Part shown: positions 1 through 7,962 of the stretch, piece by piece
How the letters are laid out: each line of letters opens with the position of its first letter
How positions within the stretch are numbered: the stretch's first letter is position 1
Source of the DNA: Actinoallomurus spadix
GTDB taxonomy: Bacteria > Actinomycetota > Actinomycetes > Streptosporangiales > Streptosporangiaceae
Direction: 5' to 3'
Length of the DNA: 64,000 nucleotides
NCBI RefSeq assembly: GCF_024055725.1
Contig: NZ_JAMXMX010000001.1
Coordinates: 403,627-467,626 of the forward strand
Notes under the pieces: model-generated
Databases searched by the model: none
What the model was told of the DNA's origin: nothing
What the model saw: only the letters and a program-made list of their open reading frames with translations
Program-made: the position numbers and the translations under genes

Positions 1-455
1 GCGAGATTGCGGTCTTCGGGGGCGAGCGCGGCGAAGTCCTCCATCAGGGCCGCCGCGAGATCGTTCCAGGCGAGCACCTCGAACGCCGCGGACATCACGA
101 ACGCGGCCGTCTGCGGGAGCCGTTCGATGAGTGCGAGGATGCTCGGGCGCACGTCGCGCCGATGCAGTCCGGTCTGGATCGGCGCGGTGCCCGCGAGGAC
201 GTGGAGGTGGTCGGACTCGGCGGCCGTGAGTCGCAGCGCGCCCGCGATCCCGGCGAGGACCTCGCCCGAGGGACGCGGTGCCCTGCCCTGCTCGAGCCGG
301 ACGTAGTACTCGGTGGAGATGTGGGCGAGGACCGCGACCTCTTCGCGGCGGAGACCCGGCGTCCTGCGTCGTGAGCCTGAGGGGAGGCCGACGTCCTCCG
401 GCCGGAGCCGCTCGCGACGGCTGCGGAGGAACGCGCCGAGCTCATGCTTGTCCAT
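1..455 (-). CDS. XRE-family regulator, MmyB-type (3' end outside window)
   Basis: The reverse strand encodes an N-terminal helix-turn-helix with the hallmark TPGLRREEVAVLA, then YYVRLEQGRAPRPS, followed by the start of the PAS-like ligand-binding domain (AAFEVLAWNDLAAALM) usual in MmyB-type regulators. About 150 codons are visible; the C-terminus lies beyond position 1. The ATG at 455 is chosen because CACAAT, a plausible -10 box, ends six bases upstream, which suggests a leaderless transcript. It is divergent from a short-chain dehydrogenase 86 bases away. Regulators of this family commonly control an adjacent oxidoreductase, so local control is inferred. The ligand is unknown. Confidence 0.9.
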   Translation of the reverse strand, partial: MDKHELGAFLRSRRERLRPEDVGLPSGSRRRTPGLRREEVAVLAHISTEYYVRLEQGRAPRPSGEVLAGIAGALRLTAAESDHLHVLAGTAPIQTGLHRRDVRPSILALIERLPQTAAFVMSAAFEVLAWNDLAAALMEDFAALAPEDRNL

Positions 456-541
456 GTCCCGATTGTGCACGCCGCGCGGCCGTTCATCGTAGTACCGCCT
501 GTGCCTGTCTCCGGGTCCCCGGGGCGGCGCATGCTGCCGGC

Positions 542-1327
542 ATGACGAACGACATCGACACCACCACGCCCGTCGGCCTGCTCACCGGCAAGGTCGTGTT
601 CATCACCGGCGCCAGTCGCGGCATCGGCGCCGCCGCCGCCCGGCTCTTCGCCCGGGAGGGCGCCGCGGTCGTGCTCGCCGCCCGCGACACCGCCGCTCTC
701 GACCGCATCGTCACCGAGATCCGCGCCGGCGGAGGCGCCGCCGACGCCGTCACCATGGATCTCGCGGACCACGCGAGCATCCGCGCCGCCGTCGGCCGCG
801 TCGGGGAGTTGCACGGGCGGCTGGACGGCGCCTTCAACAACGGCGGGGTCGCCCAGCGGCCCGGCCCGCTCGACGCCACGAGCGACGAGGACATCGACCA
901 GCAGTTCGCCGTGAACTTCCGCGCGCACTGGATCGCCATGACCGCCGAGGCCGCGCTCATGCGGCGCAGCGGCGGTGGGGCGATCGTCAACACCTCCAGC
1001 ATCGGCAGCCGCCGCGCGGTACCCCCGCTGCCCGCCTACGGCGCCATGAAGCGCGCGCTCAACAGCATCACCGAGACCGCCGCGGTGACCTGGGCCCCGC
1101 AGGGGATCCGGGTGAACGGCATCACCCCCGGCGGCACCGCCACGGAGATGATGGAGGAGTGGGAGGCGGTGACTCCCGGCATCATCGAGGCCAACAAGGC
1201 GGCGACACCGCTCGGCCGGATGGCCGAGCCCCGCGAGGTCGCCGAGGTGGCCGCGTGGCTGCTCAGCGACCGGGCCTCGATGGTGACCGGCGCGATCGTT
1301 CCGGTCGACGGCGGCGCCGGCGCATGA
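542..1327 (+). CDS. SDR family NAD(P)-dependent oxidoreductase
   Basis: A 261-residue classical short-chain dehydrogenase. The cofactor motif TGASRGIG is at residues 22-29, the catalytic Ser near 152-153, and the YxxxK pair at Y166/K170. The usual NNAG is NNGGV here, a mild variant. The C-terminal segment ending VTGAIVPVDGGAGA is typical of glucose-dehydrogenase-like and FabG-like SDRs. The ATG at 542 is favoured over longer upstream starts because the Rossmann fold begins about 15 residues later. CATGCT lies six bases before it, so the message may be leaderless. It is divergent from an MmyB-type regulator. The substrate cannot be assigned. Confidence 0.93.
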   Translation: MTNDIDTTTPVGLLTGKVVFITGASRGIGAAAARLFAREGAAVVLAARDTAALDRIVTEIRAGGGAADAVTMDLADHASIRAAVGRVGELHGRLDGAFNNGGVAQRPGPLDATSDEDIDQQFAVNFRAHWIAMTAEAALMRRSGGGAIVNTSSIGSRRAVPPLPAYGAMKRALNSITETAAVTWAPQGIRVNGITPGGTATEMMEEWEAVTPGIIEANKAATPLGRMAEPREVAEVAAWLLSDRASMVTGAIVPVDGGAGA

Positions 1328-1338
1328 GAGGGAAGCTC

Positions 1339-1372
1339 TTCTAACGGCATTGCTACGATGTAAACGTTAGAA
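1339..1372. promoter_or_regulatory. Perfect 8-bp inverted repeat, candidate repressor operator
   Basis: TTCTAACG (1339-1346) and CGTTAGAA (1365-1372) are exact reverse complements separated by 18 bases, just upstream of the DUF1348 gene. TACGAT (1354-1359), a plausible -10 box, lies between the arms, so a dimer bound here would cover the promoter. The form suits a TetR-type operator, but no TetR gene is adjacent. Confidence 0.5.
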
Positions 1373-1394
1373 CTGATCGATCGAGGAGTCCGCC

Positions 1395-1853
1395 GTGGCC
1401 GTACGACCGCCCGTCCCGCCGTTCACCCCGGAGACCGCGCTGCAAAAGGTCCAGGCCGCGGAGGACGCCTGGAACACCCGCGATCCCGAACGTGTGGCGC
1501 TCGCCTACACCGAGGACTCGGCCTGGCGGAACCGCGACCGGTTCGTCACCGGCCGGGCTGAGATCATCGCGTTCCTGCGCGACAAGTGGGACCGGGAACT
1601 CGACTACGCCCTCCGCAAGGAGCTCTGGGCGTTCCACGGCGACCGGATCGCGGTGCGCTTCCAGTACGAGTGCCGGGACCCGTCCGGCCAGTGGTGGCGC
1701 AGCCACGGCAACGAGCTGTGGGAGTTCACCCCCGAAGGCCTGATGAGCCGCCGCGAGGCCAGCATCAACGACGTCCGCATCACCGAGGCCGACCGGCGCA
1801 TCTTCGGTCCACGGCCCGCCGGCGAGCGAGGTGTCCTCCTGCCGATCCGGTAA
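1395..1853 (+). CDS. DUF1348 / nuclear transport factor 2-like protein
   Basis: A 152-residue protein matching DUF1348, a SnoaL/NTF2-like alpha+beta barrel family: residues such as [20 protein letters not shown], then [11 protein letters not shown] and a conserved GNELWEF near the end. It is full length for the family. It starts at GTG 1395 with an AGGAG-like stretch (CGAGGAGTCC) about eight bases upstream. Members often lie beside TetR regulators and stress-related oxidoreductases, and their biochemical function is not established. A dyad sits in its promoter and a strong hairpin follows it, so it is probably a single-gene transcript. Confidence 0.92.
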   Translation: MAVRPPVPPFTPETALQKVQAAEDAWNTRDPERVALAYTEDSAWRNRDRFVTGRAEIIAFLRDKWDRELDYALRKELWAFHGDRIAVRFQYECRDPSGQWWRSHGNELWEFTPEGLMSRREASINDVRITEADRRIFGPRPAGERGVLLPIR

Positions 1854-1870
1854 GACTGGACCGTACGTCC

Positions 1871-1897
1871 GGCCGCCGGGCGATCCGCCCGGCGGCC
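1871..1897 (+). terminator. Hairpin terminator after the DUF1348 gene
   Basis: A perfect 12-bp stem (GGCCGCCGGGCG paired with CGCCCGGCGGCC) closes a 3-base loop, 17 bases after the stop. There is no T-tract, as is common for actinobacterial terminators. Confidence 0.65.
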
Positions 1898-1966
1898 GGC
1901 CATCCGGACCGCGGTCTCCACCGGTGGCGCCGAGCCCGGCGCCACCGCCTCGCAGAAAGACTGAGC

Positions 1967-2935
1967 ATGACCACCACATCGCCGGTGACCTTGGAAGACG
2001 TCCGTTCCGCCGCCGCGCGGATCGCGGGCGTCGCGCACCGCACTCCGGTGCTGCGCTCGCGCACACTCGACGCGCTCGTCGGCGCGGAGGTCTTCCTCAA
2101 GTGCGAGAACCTGCAGCGCATCGGCGCGTTCAAGTTCCGCGGGGCTTACAACGCCGCCTCCCGGCTGACACCGGAGCAGCTGGCCAAGGGCATCGCCGCG
2201 TACTCCTCGGGCAACCACGCCCAGGCCGTCGCCCTCGCCGCCCGCGAGCTCGGCACGACCGCCGTGATCCTCATGCCCGAGGACACCCCGCAGTCCAAGA
2301 TGGACGCCACCGCCGGGTACGGCGCGGAGATCGTCACCTACGACCGCTACACCGGCGACCGGGTCGCCATCGGAGAGGCGATGGCGGCCGACCGCGGCCT
2401 GGCGCTCATCCCGCCGTACGAGCACCCGCACGTCATCGCGGGGCAGGGCACCGCCGCACTCGAGCTCATCGAGGAGGTCGGCGACCTCGGCGCCCTGGTG
2501 GTCCCGGTCGGCGGCGGAGGGCTCATCGCCGGCAGCGCCACCGCCGCCAAGGGCCTCACCCCGGCGAGCCGCGTGATCGGCGTGGAACCCGAGGCGGGCG
2601 ACGACACCAAGCGCTCCCTCGAGGCGGGCCGGCGCGTGTCCATCCCGGTACCCCGCACCATCGCCGACGGGCAGGCCGCGGACATTCCCGGGGAGCTGAC
2701 GTTCTCCATCAACCGGCGTCTGGTCGACGAGATCGCCCTGGTCACCGACGATCAGATCCGCGCGGCCATGCGGCTGGCCTTCGAGCGCCTGAAAATCGTC
2801 ATCGAGCCGAGCGGCGCCACCCCGCTCGCCGCCCTCCTGAGCGGCCGTATCACCCCGCTGCCGCCGCGCGTCGGCGTGATCGTCTCCGGGGGCAACATCG
2901 GCGCGCGGCGGTTCGCCGAACTCTGCGGCGACTGA
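1967..2935 (+). CDS. PLP-dependent threonine / threo-3-hydroxyaspartate dehydratase
   Basis: A 322-residue fold-type II PLP enzyme. The Schiff-base lysine is K56 in GAFKFRGAYNA, SGNHAQ follows at 81-86, and the phosphate-binding tetraglycine is GGGG at 182-185. The GAFKFRGA context and the lack of a C-terminal ACT domain place it with serine racemase, hydroxyaspartate ammonia-lyase and catabolic threonine dehydratase rather than biosynthetic IlvA. The reaction expected is loss of ammonia from a beta-hydroxy amino acid to give a 2-oxo acid. The start ATG follows AGAAAG. It lies downstream of a terminator, so its promoter is probably within 1898-1966. Confidence 0.93.
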   Translation: MTTTSPVTLEDVRSAAARIAGVAHRTPVLRSRTLDALVGAEVFLKCENLQRIGAFKFRGAYNAASRLTPEQLAKGIAAYSSGNHAQAVALAARELGTTAVILMPEDTPQSKMDATAGYGAEIVTYDRYTGDRVAIGEAMAADRGLALIPPYEHPHVIAGQGTAALELIEEVGDLGALVVPVGGGGLIAGSATAAKGLTPASRVIGVEPEAGDDTKRSLEAGRRVSIPVPRTIADGQAADIPGELTFSINRRLVDEIALVTDDQIRAAMRLAFERLKIVIEPSGATPLAALLSGRITPLPPRVGVIVSGGNIGARRFAELCGD

Positions 2936-3001
2936 CCGGTCATGACCGCTCGCCGGGCCCCCGCGGCACCCGCCCGCCCTGACCGGCCCGGGCAGGGACG
3001 G

Positions 3002-3841
3002 TCACCCGACGAGCGACTGGGTGCCGAGAACGGTCAGCAAGGCCAGGCGCTCGGCGTCCTCGGTTCCGGGCTCGGCCGTGTAGATCATGATGTTCAGGTC
3101 GCTGCCCGCCACGGTCACCACGTCACAGTCCAGCGTCACGGCGCCCACCTGCGGATGGTCGATGGTCTTGCGGGCGGCCTCGTGACGGCCGACGGCGCCG
3201 GAGTCCCACAGCTCGGCGAACAGCTCACTGCGCGCCCGAAGCTCCGCCACCAGCCGCCGCAGCGGCTGGTCGGCCGGGTACCGGCCGACGGCCGCGCGCA
3301 GGCCGGCGACCAGGGCGGTCCGCAGCGCGTGCTGGGTCTCCGGGGTCTGCCGGACCCGGCTCTCGTAGCCGAGGAAGTTCCGCCACACGGCGTTGCGCTC
3401 GTTGCCCCGCCAGCCGGACGGGTCGCCCATCAGCGCGGCGTACGGCGGGTTGGCGACGAGCAGCGTCCAGGCCGCGTCGTAGACCGCGACGGGTGTCCCG
3501 GCCAGCCGGTCCAGCATCCGCTGGACGCTCGGGGTGATGTACGCGGGCACCGTGTCGGGCCCCGGCGGCACGAGCCCGGCCAGGCAGAACAGGTGGGCCC
3601 GTTCGCCGTTCGACAGCCGCAGTGCCCTGGCCAGCGCCTCGACGACCTGCGGGGACGGGTTGGCCGCGCGGCCCTGCTCCAGGCGGGTGATGTAGTCGAC
3701 GGAGATTCCGGCCAGCAGCGCCAGCTCCTCACGGCGGAGACCCGGCGCCCGCCGCTGACCGCCGGCGGGCAACCCGACGACCTCGGGTGACAGGCGGTCG
3801 CGCCAGCGATGCATCGCCCTTCCGAACTCTGTCGTCGCCAT
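3002..3841 (-). CDS. XRE-family regulator, MmyB-type
   Basis: 279 residues with an N-terminal HTH (RRAPGLRREELALLAG, then DYITRLEQGRA) and a MmyB-like ligand-binding domain containing AWTLLVANPPYAALMG and the late GAVTLDCDVVTVAG segment. A longer upstream frame exists but is only the antisense of the neighbouring dehydrogenase, so ATG 3841 is used. A CACACT box ends about seven bases before it. It is divergent from an SDR gene 102 bases away, repeating the layout at 1-1327. It ends convergently with the dehydratase gene. Local repressor of the SDR is the likely role, by analogy. Confidence 0.93.
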   Translation of the reverse strand: MATTEFGRAMHRWRDRLSPEVVGLPAGGQRRAPGLRREELALLAGISVDYITRLEQGRAANPSPQVVEALARALRLSNGERAHLFCLAGLVPPGPDTVPAYITPSVQRMLDRLAGTPVAVYDAAWTLLVANPPYAALMGDPSGWRGNERNAVWRNFLGYESRVRQTPETQHALRTALVAGLRAAVGRYPADQPLRRLVAELRARSELFAELWDSGAVGRHEAARKTIDHPQVGAVTLDCDVVTVAGSDLNIMIYTAEPGTEDAERLALLTVLGTQSLVG

Positions 3842-3943
3842 GCCCACCAGTGTGCACCGCCGGCCGGGGAAGTGCCTGGTACCGGTGGTCCCAGGAAGAT
3901 GGGACGGCTGGCTGACGCCGTGGCGCGGCCGCAGCCTGGAGCC

Positions 3944-4651
3944 ATGACGACAACACTGATCACCGGGGCGAACAAGGGCCTCGGCTTCGAGACCGCCCGC
4001 CGCCTCATCGCCGCGGGCCACACCGTCTACATCGGCAGCCGGGACGCCGAACGCGGCCGCCGGGCCGCCGAGCGGCTGGGCGCGCGGCTGGTCCTCCTCG
4101 ACGTCACCGACGACGCGTCCGTCGCCGCGGCCGCCAAGACGATCGAGGCCGACGGGGGACTGGACGTGCTGGTCAACAACGCCGGCGTCGAAGGGCGCAC
4201 GCCGGACGGGGGAGTGGTCGGCGCCGCCGACACGACCGCGGACCTGATGCGGGAGATCTTTGAGACGAACGTCTTCGGCCTGGTACGCGTCACCCATGCC
4301 TTCCTTCCGCTGCTGCGGCGGTCCGCGGCCCCCGTCGTGGTCAACGTCAGCAGCGGCCTGGCCTCGCTGACCGGCGTCACCACCGAGGGCACTCCCGTGT
4401 ACCTCTACCCGGGGGTCGCCTATCCGGCGTCGAAGACCGCTGTCAACATGGTCACCGTGCAGTACGCCAAGGCGTTCCCGGACATGCGGATCAACGCGGT
4501 CGAGCCCGGCTACACCGCCACCGACCTGAACGCCCACACGGGCATCCAGACCGTCGAGGAGGGCGCCGAGATCATCGTGCGCATGGCCCAGGTCGGCCCC
4601 GACGGCCCGACCGGCGGCTACTTCACCGTCGAAGGCACGCTGCCCTGGTAG
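3944..4651 (+). CDS. SDR family oxidoreductase (carbonyl reductase-like)
   Basis: A 235-residue short-chain dehydrogenase. TGANKGLG at residues 7-14 is the nucleotide-binding motif, NNAG is intact, the catalytic Ser is at 136/137 and the YPASK pair is Y160/K164. GANKGLG and the overall length resemble carbonyl-reductase-like SDRs. The start ATG is preceded by GGAG, and the dinucleotide fold begins at residue 4. It is paired divergently with the MmyB-type regulator. Immediately downstream is the remnant of a medium-chain dehydrogenase, which may once have been cotranscribed. Confidence 0.94.
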   Translation: MTTTLITGANKGLGFETARRLIAAGHTVYIGSRDAERGRRAAERLGARLVLLDVTDDASVAAAAKTIEADGGLDVLVNNAGVEGRTPDGGVVGAADTTADLMREIFETNVFGLVRVTHAFLPLLRRSAAPVVVNVSSGLASLTGVTTEGTPVYLYPGVAYPASKTAVNMVTVQYAKAFPDMRINAVEPGYTATDLNAHTGIQTVEEGAEIIVRMAQVGPDGPTGGYFTVEGTLPW

Positions 4652-4664
4652 CAGAGCCGGTGGT

Positions 4665-4817
4665 GCGGCGCGGACCTGCGCGAGGTGACCGTATCGGCCG
4701 GACGCGGCACCCTCCGGTCGCCGTCGAGCAGGTCCTGCCGCTGGGGGAGGCCGCCGAGGCCTATGAGCTGAGCGAGACGGGCTGTGCGAGGGGAAGATCG
4801 TCCTTCCGGTGGTGTGA
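4665..4817 (+). pseudogene. Decayed C-terminus of a medium-chain (quinone oxidoreductase-like) dehydrogenase
   Basis: Three frames together spell the tail of a zinc-type or quinone-type alcohol dehydrogenase: DLREV in the first frame (from 4673), then VEQVLPLGEAAEAYELSET in a second frame, then EGKIVLPVV and a stop (4788-4817) in a third. The expected tail is ...EAYELSETGxARGKIVL, so at least two indels are present; one fits loss of a single A before GAAGATC. Everything upstream of about residue 270 of such an enzyme is missing. It directly follows the SDR stop. Low GC variation and clean residues suggest recent decay. Confidence 0.7.
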
Positions 4818-4947
4818 CGCCGAACCCCTGTCGCGCACCGGCCGCCGGCTGGGGCGGTAGATTCGGTCCGACCGTTCGGCTCGATCGGGCGTGGAACCGG
4901 CGGCGTGAACCTCGTCACGGGCGCCGGGGTGGTGCGGGAGGAGTCGC

Positions 4948-5241
4948 GTGGAGAAGACGCAGGAGCAGCCGGTCGTCATCGACGGCGGCGACCGCGCCTG
5001 CGTCCGCCTTCTGCTCGAGCTGCGGGCCCGGATCGCCGAACTGCCCGGCGGCACCCTCATTCACCTCATCGCCGCCGACCCGGCCGCACCCATCGATCTG
5101 CCCGCCTGGTGCCACCTGACCGGCCACGCCTACCTCGGCCCGGTCCCCACCGCGCCGGAGGGAGCACCCGCGTACGCACTGCGGACCGCTCCCGCCCCCC
5201 GCGCCACCGACCCCGCCTCTCCCTGGCGGCCCCGGCGCTGA
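4948..5241 (+). CDS. TusA-like sulfurtransferase-fold protein
   Basis: 97 residues. The first 75 resemble the TusA/SirA-like fold: VVIDGGDRACVRLLLELR, then LPGGTLIHLIAADPAAP and LPAWCHLTGHAYLG. C18 occupies the place of the CPxP cysteine, but the prolines are missing, so sulfur-relay activity is uncertain. The GTG start is preceded by GGGAGGAG. A methyltransferase follows 68 bases later on the same strand, so they may share a transcript. The C-terminal 20 residues are Pro/Arg/Ala rich and probably disordered. Confidence 0.75.
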   Translation: MEKTQEQPVVIDGGDRACVRLLLELRARIAELPGGTLIHLIAADPAAPIDLPAWCHLTGHAYLGPVPTAPEGAPAYALRTAPAPRATDPASPWRPRR

Positions 5242-5309
5242 CGCGGCAGGCGGATCCGCGCATTCCGCCAGGCCGGTCGCGCCACGGCCGCCGGGGAAGG
5301 ATGACCTCC

Positions 5310-5981
5310 ATGACGCCCGTCAGCGCTTCCCACCGGCATCCGTTGTTCGCCCGCCTCTACGCCCGCGCCTGCCCGCTGCTGGACCGGCGCCTGGCCGCGT
5401 ACCGTCGGGCCCTGCTGGACGGGCTGTCCGGACGGGTCATCGAGATCGGGGTGGGCACCGGAGCCAACTTCACCCACTACCCGCACCAGGTCGAGGCCGT
5501 ACTGGCGGTCGAACCCGAGCCGTACCTCCGGCGCCTGGCCCAGGCGGCCGCCGCCCGTACGCCCGTGCCGATCGACGTCACCGGTGGATCGGCCGACCGG
5601 CTCCCGGCCGCCGACGCCTCCTGTGACGCGGCCGTGACCTGCCTGGTGCTGTGCACCGTGCCCGACCCGGCCGCCGCCCTCGCCGAGATCGCCCGGGTGC
5701 TGAGACCCGGCGGGCGATTGCGGTTCCTCGAGCACGTCCACGCCGAAACCCCGGCCCGGCGGCGCGTCCAGCGCGTCCTCGACGTCACCCTGTGGCCGCG
5801 CCTGAGCGGTGGCTGCCACACCGGCCGCGACACCGCCGCCGCCATCGAACGCGCCGGTTTCACGATCGAGCGCCTGGACCGGCTCGGCTCCGGGGAGACC
5901 GGCATCCCGTTCCCCGCGGCCCCGCAGATCCTCGGCACCGCCACGGTGACGTCCCGGTCTGGACGGGCCGGCGACGAGTGA
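5310..5981 (+). CDS. Class I SAM-dependent methyltransferase
   Basis: 223 residues. Motif I VIEIGVGTGAN lies at 43-53, with acidic motif II (LAVEPEP) and the later VLCTVPDPAAALAEIARVL and RPGGRLRFLEHV strands typical of the Methyltransf_11 fold. The arrangement recalls METTL7-like enzymes, but the substrate is unknown. ATG 5310 is chosen over ATG 5301 because GGGGAAGG (5293-5300) would abut 5301 but is nine bases from 5310. It follows the TusA-like gene. Confidence 0.9.
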   Translation: MTPVSASHRHPLFARLYARACPLLDRRLAAYRRALLDGLSGRVIEIGVGTGANFTHYPHQVEAVLAVEPEPYLRRLAQAAAARTPVPIDVTGGSADRLPAADASCDAAVTCLVLCTVPDPAAALAEIARVLRPGGRLRFLEHVHAETPARRRVQRVLDVTLWPRLSGGCHTGRDTAAAIERAGFTIERLDRLGSGETGIPFPAAPQILGTATVTSRSGRAGDE

Positions 5982-6106
5982 CCTCGCCGAGGCAGGCACG
6001 GCTCCCGGGGAGTACCGGAACGGGACTCAGCGGTGGCGGGGCGGGGGCCTCGCGCGTCGGGTTTCCACCGGCTCATGCTCCGGCCCCGCACACCGATGAC
6101 AGAAAC

Positions 6107-6168
6107 TGACATCAACATGATGACGGGGACTGACATCGGCGCTATAGTGATGTCACAGACTGACATCA
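6107..6168. promoter_or_regulatory. TGACATC repeat cluster with 8-bp dyad and probable promoter
   Basis: TGACATCA occurs at 6107-6114, TGACATC again at 6131-6137, and a perfect dyad TGATGTCA / TGACATCA with a 5-base spacer at 6148-6168. A -10-like TATAGT (6143-6148) abuts the dyad, with ATGACG 17 bases upstream. This looks like a repressor operator for the esterase gene. The MarR gene beyond the esterase is a candidate partner. Confidence 0.6.
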
Positions 6169-6252
6169 GGCTCCGCTCCCGGGGCGGGGTGGCAGGTCCG
6201 AACGGCACCCCTGCACGACCGGCGGCTGCACGGCCGCGAGGAGACCAACGAC

Positions 6253-7233
6253 ATGAACACCAAGAGCGCACACGAGCGAATCGACCCCGAACTCGCCGAG
6301 GCCCTGAAGGCGGTGCCGATGACGGAGGCAGGGGTGTTCGACCTCGGCGATCTGGAGGGCACGCGCGCCGGCGTCCGCGCCTTCGCCGAGGCGATCGCCG
6401 CCCAGACGCCGGATGAGCCGTCCGTGTCGGTCGAAGAGGCCGAGGTGGTCCGCCCGGACGGATCCACCCTCGCCATCCGGCTGCTGCGGCCGACCGCGGA
6501 GACCGGGCCCCTGCCGGTACTGCTCTGGTTCCACGGCGGCGGGCAGGTCCTCGGGTACGCGGCCCAGGACGATCCCACCCTCAAGCGCCTGTGCCTGAGG
6601 ATCGGCTGTGCCGCCGCCTCAGTCGACTACCGGCTCGCGCCGGAGGCTCCCGCCCCGGCCGCCGCCGAGGACGGACTGCTCGCCTACCGCTGGCTTCGTA
6701 GCCAGGCGGCCTCGCTCGGCTTCGACGAGGGCCGCATCGCCTTGGCCGGGCAAAGCGGCGGCGGCATCGCCGCAGCCACCGCGCTCATGATCCGCGACCA
6801 GGACGAGCCGGCGCCACTCTTTCAGGCGCTGAGCTACCCGATGCTCGATGACCGCAACAGCACCGCTTCGAGCCACGAGATCACCGACATCGGCATCTGG
6901 GACCGCGCGACCAACATCCTCGCCTGGAACTCGATCCTCGCAGACCGCGCGGGCACCGACGACGTGCCGCCGTACAGCGCACCCGCACGCGCGACGGACC
7001 TTACCGGCCTGCCGCCCACCTTCATCGCGGCCGCCGAACTCGACGTCTTCCGCGACGAGGACCTGAGCTACGCGACGCGGCTCCAGGCCGCCGGCGTGCC
7101 CGTCGAACTGCACCTGTACCCCGGCGCCTACCATGCATGGGACCTCTTCGCCCCCGAAGCCGCATTGAGCGCCGCGTACGTCCACGCCTGGTACGGATAC
7201 CTGCGCCGCCAGTTCAGCACCCGCCGGTCCTGA
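6253..7233 (+). CDS. Alpha/beta hydrolase, hormone-sensitive lipase family
   Basis: 326 residues. The oxyanion motif HGGG is at 94-97, the nucleophile elbow GQSGG has S168, the acid is D264 in AELDVFRDE and the base H294 in GAYHAWD, so the catalytic triad is complete. This is the bacterial HSL (family IV) esterase pattern, expected to hydrolyse short acyl or aryl esters in the cytoplasm. No signal peptide is seen. The ATG is preceded by GAGGAG. A TGACATC operator cluster precedes the gene, and a convergent MarR regulator follows, so induction by a substrate-like ligand is plausible. Confidence 0.95.
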   Translation: MNTKSAHERIDPELAEALKAVPMTEAGVFDLGDLEGTRAGVRAFAEAIAAQTPDEPSVSVEEAEVVRPDGSTLAIRLLRPTAETGPLPVLLWFHGGGQVLGYAAQDDPTLKRLCLRIGCAAASVDYRLAPEAPAPAAAEDGLLAYRWLRSQAASLGFDEGRIALAGQSGGGIAAATALMIRDQDEPAPLFQALSYPMLDDRNSTASSHEITDIGIWDRATNILAWNSILADRAGTDDVPPYSAPARATDLTGLPPTFIAAAELDVFRDEDLSYATRLQAAGVPVELHLYPGAYHAWDLFAPEAALSAAYVHAWYGYLRRQFSTRRS

Positions 7234-7331
7234 GCGCCCGGTTCGCGACCTCGCGGGCAGGGCGCCCCCGGACCTGCTGACAGCAGCCATCCCGCCGGGG
7301 ACTCGCACCGGCGTTCCCCGCGGGTCGCTCG

Positions 7332-7808
7332 TCACCCCGTCGGCAGGCCGATCCGGTCGCGTTCGAGCCTGAGGCGGAGATCCGTGAGGGCCTGCGCGGC
7401 GACCGGGAGCGCTTCACCATCGAGGGCGCCTCCGACCAGTTCGGCGACCCGCTCGGTGAAGGTCTCCTCCGCCGCGTCGACGAGCCGCGCGCCGTCATCG
7501 GTCAGGGCCAGCAGCGATGACCGGCGATCCGACGGGTTCGGCTGCCGCACGACCCATCCCTGCTTCTCCAGCCGGTCGGCGCCCTTGCTGGTCGCCCCGA
7601 TCCCGATGGCGAACTCGGTGGCGAGATCCGCCACCCGAGACCCGGGGTGGTCGCGGAGGTAGCGCAGGAACTCGAACTGTGAGGTGACGATCCCGTGCCG
7701 CTCGCGAAGCCGGTCGTTCACGGCGTTGTAGAGGCGCGTCTCGCACCGGACGAGATCGGAGAAGAAACCCGGGAGGTCGACCGGGTCACGGCCCGATTTA
7801 TATTCCAC
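7332..7808 (-). CDS. MarR-family transcriptional regulator
   Basis: 158 residues from GTG 7808. The winged helix is clear: IVTSQFEFLRYLRDHPG, RVADLATEFAIG, SKGADRLEKQGWVVR and the wing NPSDRRSSLLALT. A longer GTG start at 7832 would add eight residues, but TACACT (7816-7821) ends seven bases before GTG 7808. That looks like a -10 box for a leaderless message and would lie inside the coding region of the longer form. It is convergent with the esterase gene, whose operator cluster it may bind. The ligand is unknown. Confidence 0.9.
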   Translation of the reverse strand: MEYKSGRDPVDLPGFFSDLVRCETRLYNAVNDRLRERHGIVTSQFEFLRYLRDHPGSRVADLATEFAIGIGATSKGADRLEKQGWVVRQPNPSDRRSSLLALTDDGARLVDAAEETFTERVAELVGGALDGEALPVAAQALTDLRLRLERDRIGLPTG

Positions 7809-7962
7809 CGCATTTAGTGTACGGGCACGCACCTGCGGTCAGGGTGATGCGCGTCCGGTGTGGACGTCACCGCCACCGGTCGTTCCGCCGGGAGGAGGCC
7901 GCCGGGTTCACCCAGGGGCGGTCCCGCCGCTGATGCGGAACCCCCAGAGCCGTCGCGCAAGG

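Noticed and set aside
95..928. Long reverse-strand open frame over the first SDR gene
   Set aside because: It is the antisense shadow of a complete SDR with all catalytic residues; its product has no recognisable domain and typical GC-shadow composition.
2937..2948. CGGTCATGACCG palindrome just after the dehydratase stop
   Set aside because: Twelve bases of GC-rich palindrome without further arms; could be chance, and no regulated gene starts there.
3842..4918. N-terminal extension of the second MmyB-type regulator
   Set aside because: It runs antisense through the divergent SDR gene; the HTH begins only after ATG 3841.
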